From UMGS1908 sp045655005 (GTDB lineage: Bacteria > Bacillota > Clostridia > Christensenellales > UBA1242): a DNA stretch of 35,682 nt. This document shows positions 32,866 to 35,682 of the stretch, piece by piece (the first letter of the stretch is position 1; each line of letters starts with the position of its first letter). The DNA is taken from assembly GCA_045655005.1 (NCBI GenBank), contig JAZOOJ010000018.1:1-35682 (forward strand). Reading direction: 5' to 3'. Below the pieces are notes generated by a model. It did not search any database, had not been told where the DNA came from, and saw only the letters and a program-made list of their open reading frames with translations. A program made the translations under genes and the position numbers.

Positions 32866-33948
32866 TTATTTTTCCTTTATAACTTGTTCAATTACACCAC
32901 CGCCAAGGCAATATTCTTCATCGTAAAACACAACAAACTGCCCAGGAGTAACTGCTCTTTGTCTTTCATAGAAAGTTACATTAGTTGTGCCATCTTCGTT
33001 TATATGCACGCGAACCTTTTGCTCTGGTTGACGATACCTAAACTTAGCATAACAATCAAAATCATTATTCTCAGGCTTTTTAGGAATCCAATTTATAACA
33101 CCAGAGATAAGCCCGTCACTAAACAAAATATCTTGCTCACCTTGTGTAACATAAAGCACATTATTCTTTAAATCCTTTTCACAAACAAAGAAGGCTTCGC
33201 CACTTCCATTTTTCTGTCCACCGATACCAAGCCCCTTTCTTTGACCTAATGTATAATACATTAGCCCGTCGTGAATTCCTAAGATTTCACCAGTCCTTGC
33301 GTCTTTAATTTTTCCAGACTTTGCAGGCAGATACTCACTTAAAAACTTTTTAAAGTTTCTCTCCCCAATAAAGCAGATGCCTGTGCTGTCCTTTTTATCC
33401 GATGTCGAAAGATTATATTCTTCGGCAAGTTTTCTTAGCTCTGGTTTTGTCAAATGCCCGATTGGAAAAATTACTTGACTTAACTGATATTGATTTAATT
33501 GATTTAAAAAATATGTTTGGTCTTTATTTTGGTCGACCGCCTTTTTTAAATAGAACAACCCGTCTTTTTCTTCAACTCTTGCGTAATGTCCGGTGGCAAT
33601 TTTTTCAGCCCCAAGTTTTTTAGCGTACTCTAAAAATGGACCAAACTTAATTTCACGATTACACAAAACATCAGGATTTGGAGTTCTTCCAGCCTTATAT
33701 TCATCTAAAAAGTGAACGAAAACTCTGTCCATATATTCTTTTGCAAAGTTAATTGAATAGTACGGAATCCCAATCTGACTTGCAACATTTTTTACATCTG
33801 CAAAATCTTTTTCAGAGGTACAAACGCCGTTTTCATCCTTTTCTTCCCAATTTTTCATAAAAAGTCCAACGACATTTTCACCACTATCTTTCAAAAGTTT
33901 TGCAACTACCGACGAATCAACGCCACCACTCATTCCAACAACAATCAT
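32866..33948 (-). CDS. mnmA: tRNA-specific 2-thiouridylase MnmA
   Basis: Makes 2-thiouridine at wobble position 34 of tRNA-Lys, -Glu and -Gln using ATP and sulfur from a persulfide relay. The ATP-binding PP-loop is MSGGVDSSVV (residues 6-15). TPNPDVLCNREIKFG carries the first catalytic Cys (about residue 97), ATGHYARV the tRNA-contact motif, KDQTYFLNQL the next, and DSTGICFIGERNF the second catalytic Cys (about residue 193). A C-terminal beta-barrel follows. Length 360 is typical. It starts 6 bases after the TM2-protein stop and is followed by trpS. Confidence 0.97.
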   Translation of the reverse strand: MIVVGMSGGVDSSVVAKLLKDSGENVVGLFMKNWEEKDENGVCTSEKDFADVKNVASQIGIPYYSINFAKEYMDRVFVHFLDEYKAGRTPNPDVLCNREIKFGPFLEYAKKLGAEKIATGHYARVEEKDGLFYLKKAVDQNKDQTYFLNQLNQYQLSQVIFPIGHLTKPELRKLAEEYNLSTSDKKDSTGICFIGERNFKKFLSEYLPAKSGKIKDARTGEILGIHDGLMYYTLGQRKGLGIGGQKNGSGEAFFVCEKDLKNNVLYVTQGEQDILFSDGLISGVINWIPKKPENNDFDCYAKFRYRQPEQKVRVHINEDGTTNVTFYERQRAVTPGQFVVFYDEEYCLGGGVIEQVIKEK

Positions 33949-33954
33949 AAATTA

Positions 33955-34836
33955 CTACCCTTTATACTCAAACCAGTTAGGAACTTCAATATATTTATTG
34001 TGAAGCCTTGCTCTGGTTTCAACATCTAAACTGTAAATAAAGTTCAGTTTAGACTCTCTAAATTTATATTTTCTAAACAAAACAAGCAAAATATCCCACA
34101 CCCACATCATCAAGCAAACTAGTCCAGGCAATGCACAAAGCGAATATTGAAAATTCAACAAGAATGGGAAAACGTCCATCAATGCAACCATAGAAAGCGA
34201 GAACGAAAACAGTGAAAGCGAAACAATTCCACGTCTGTAATTTTTTGCATAGAAATTATGCCCACCAACAAAGCCTGTAAATATTGACAAAAGTAGTAAC
34301 CCCCAATAAGATACCTTCTCTGGCCTTACAACCGATGCTTTTTTCACGTGTTTGTTGATTGCACGTCTAACGAGCCACCTGTCAGCAAACCTATAAATTT
34401 CCCACCATTCAAGTTTCCCTTGGCGGTAATCAATTTCTTCGCCTGCCGTTTTTGGTTTATAGTTATTTCTGTTTCCAACCTTGCCTTGCAAAAACGAAGA
34501 TTTACTTACATCAATATGTCTTCCCTTGACACGAATATGTGTACCATTTTTTTGTTTTTGTTCTTCTTCAAAGTTTTCTCTCTTTTTCTTTGGAACCCAC
34601 TTTGGTCTTTGAAAATAAGAACTTTCTTCTTTGATATTTTCATCAACCGCATCAACTTGTGCTTGCGCTGTTTTTTGTTTGATATTCTCAATATCTTCTG
34701 CTGTTCTGGTTTTTACCTTATTAACTTCATCTGGCTTCACTTTTGCAGGCTTGCCACTTACAGGCTTATTGCAGTATGGACAGATTGACAATGTTCTGTC
34801 AACCGAATTAAAACAATTTCTACAAATCCTTTTCAT
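33955..34836 (-). CDS. Zinc-ribbon and TM2-like membrane protein, 293 residues
   Basis: The ATG at 34836 is preferred; a TTG at 34857 would come before the GGGGG site. C5-x2-C8-x10-C19-x2-C22 at the N-terminus (RICRNC, CPYCNK) is a zinc ribbon. A long charged linker (about 25-180) is followed by a TM2-like part: WGLLLLSIFTGFVGGHNFY, then YRRGIVSLSLFSFSLSM and a third hydrophobic segment near 235-255. The GGHNFY motif is the usual TM2 signature G.H.FY. A basic tail ends the protein. First gene of the mnmA-trpS transcript; its role is unknown and need not relate to tRNA. Confidence 0.75.
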   Translation of the reverse strand: MKRICRNCFNSVDRTLSICPYCNKPVSGKPAKVKPDEVNKVKTRTAEDIENIKQKTAQAQVDAVDENIKEESSYFQRPKWVPKKKRENFEEEQKQKNGTHIRVKGRHIDVSKSSFLQGKVGNRNNYKPKTAGEEIDYRQGKLEWWEIYRFADRWLVRRAINKHVKKASVVRPEKVSYWGLLLLSIFTGFVGGHNFYAKNYRRGIVSLSLFSFSLSMVALMDVFPFLLNFQYSLCALPGLVCLMMWVWDILLVLFRKYKFRESKLNFIYSLDVETRARLHNKYIEVPNWFEYKG

Positions 34837-34905
34837 AGTCTTCTTTACCCCCTGCAATTTTATAAGTCAATATAATTCTTGGCAATAATAAACCAGCCTA
34901 TAATA

Positions 34906-34934
34906 AATATAACACATTTCGTGCAAATTTACAA
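34906..34934 (-). promoter_or_regulatory. Probable promoter of the TM2-mnmA-trpS operon
   Basis: TTGTAA (34929-34934), 17 bases, TATATT (34906-34911) preceded by TGTGT. The remaining spacer to 35077 is AT-rich and holds nothing I can name. Confidence 0.55.
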
Positions 34935-35077
34935 CTAAATTAAATAAAGTTATAATTAAATAACTATAAGCACAAAAATAAAGTCCGTAAAGCAATTTTA
35001 CCAGCTTACCTGCATTATAAGACATTAAAGCAAGCAACATCTAAGCTGTCCAAAAACTAAGTCATCCCTTTAAAACA

Positions 35078-35105
35078 TTAACAAAATTTAAAAATCTACT
35101 ATAAT
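35078..35105 (+). promoter_or_regulatory. Sigma-A promoter of the pyrophosphatase gene
   Basis: TTAACA (35078-35083), 16 bases, TATAAT (35100-35105). The leader includes a 7-base-pair hairpin CTTGCTA/TAGCAAG (35114-35133) before the ribosome-binding site. Confidence 0.65.
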
Positions 35106-35155
35106 ATACATAGCTTGCTATTGACTTAGCAAGGCATTACAAAAAGGAGAAAATT

Positions 35156-35682
35156 ATGAATATATTTCACGATATAAACCCTCAAAGAATAACCAAAGAC
35201 AAATTCACCGCTGTAATAGAAATAAGCAAAAATAGTCGAAATAAATATGAATTAGACAAAGAAACCGGACTTTTAATATTAGACCGTGTTCTATTCACTT
35301 CAACACACTACCCAGCAAACTATGGATTCGTTCCAAGAACTCTAAGTCAAGACGGAGACCCTCTTGATGTTTTCGTATACTGCACACAAGAAATTTTACC
35401 TATGAGTTTGGTAGAATGCCGTCCAATTGGTGCTATTGATATGATTGATAACAATGAAATAGACACAAAAATTATCGCCGTTCCTCTTGGCGATCCAACC
35501 TACTCAAACTATCACGAGATTACCGACCTTCCACCACATTTAGTAGAAGAACTTATGCACTTTTTAAGAGTATACAAACAACTTGAAGGCAAGAAGACCG
35601 AAATAAGCCAATTCTACGACTGTGCTTATGCTAAAGACTCAATTAAAACTTGCATGGAAAGATATGCAAAGCATTACTCAAA
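35156..35682 (+). CDS. ppa: Inorganic pyrophosphatase (family I), 3' end cut by window
   Basis: Hydrolyses pyrophosphate to two phosphates and so drives biosynthetic reactions, including tRNA charging. ATG at 35156 behind AAGGAG. The 175 codons seen match soluble family I enzymes: YPANYGFVP, then the active-site signature DGDPLDVFVY with its metal-binding Asp residues, a further Asp set at CRPIGAIDMIDNNEIDTK, and the YKQLEGK region. Bacterial members are about 165-185 residues, so only the last few residues are missing. Confidence 0.95.
   Translation, partial: MNIFHDINPQRITKDKFTAVIEISKNSRNKYELDKETGLLILDRVLFTSTHYPANYGFVPRTLSQDGDPLDVFVYCTQEILPMSLVECRPIGAIDMIDNNEIDTKIIAVPLGDPTYSNYHEITDLPPHLVEELMHFLRVYKQLEGKKTEISQFYDCAYAKDSIKTCMERYAKHYS

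Noticed and set aside
34348..34788. 146-residue plus-strand frame over the TM2-like protein gene
   Set aside because: Antisense shadow, Phe-rich because the real gene is Lys/Glu-rich; no start signal.

Overview
This AT-rich window reads as chromosome of an uncultured, probably gut-associated member of the Bacillota (Clostridia side). The evidence is strong Shine-Dalgarno sites, sigma-A promoters of the TTGAAA/TTGACA-17/18-TATAAT type (often with an extended TGTGG before the -10), a short type-3 prolyl-tRNA synthetase ending in Tyr, a heterodimeric type ABC exporter pair, DUF975 and TM2 proteins, and a very large MBG/Ig-like lipoprotein. All three stop codons are used normally, which fits code 11. 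Nearly all genes lie on the minus strand. I see no phage genes, transposases or CRISPR array. Lineage and family names come from memory of motifs; no search was run.

Left part (1-6300): a truncated secreted beta-helix-like protein, then six unrecognised proteins in short units that mostly have their own promoter, then a protein with an HGT...GL motif resembling ADP-ribosyltransferase folds. Middle (6334-12495): one 2053-residue lipoprotein built of Ig-like/MBG modules. The 530-base gap before it holds its promoter, a GC-rich REP-like palindrome and a possible small RNA unit with its own promoter and terminator. Next come a two-gene unit (a DUF2441-like protein and a second, YHGS-type, ADP-ribosyltransferase-like protein), a tRNA-Cys/tRNA-Leu operon, a DUF975 membrane protein and an ArsP_2-type permease with a His-rich loop.

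The most interesting block is 16357-21489: four tandem, diverged paralogues (about 400 residues each) of a putative cytoplasmic zinc metallopeptidase. Each has HExxH followed by a Glu-x-x-Ala-(Asp/Asn) motif. By eye each protein also looks internally duplicated: the C-terminal half repeats the layout of the N-terminal half but lacks the HExxH. I know of no described system with this arrangement.

Right part (21572-35682): an ABC exporter heterodimer with one degenerate ATP site; a membrane-anchored endonuclease/exonuclease/phosphatase enzyme, which is one of three plus-strand genes; a sigma-like two-HTH protein with a repeat-bearing C-terminus; two small orphan genes, one with a perfect dyad over its promoter; a repeat-containing spacer; proS; an operon of TM2/zinc-ribbon protein, mnmA, trpS and two small orphans; and an almost complete inorganic pyrophosphatase running off the right edge. 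Housekeeping translation genes are thus interleaved with lineage-specific surface and orphan genes. The spacers are tightly packed, with terminators, promoters and stop codons sharing bases.
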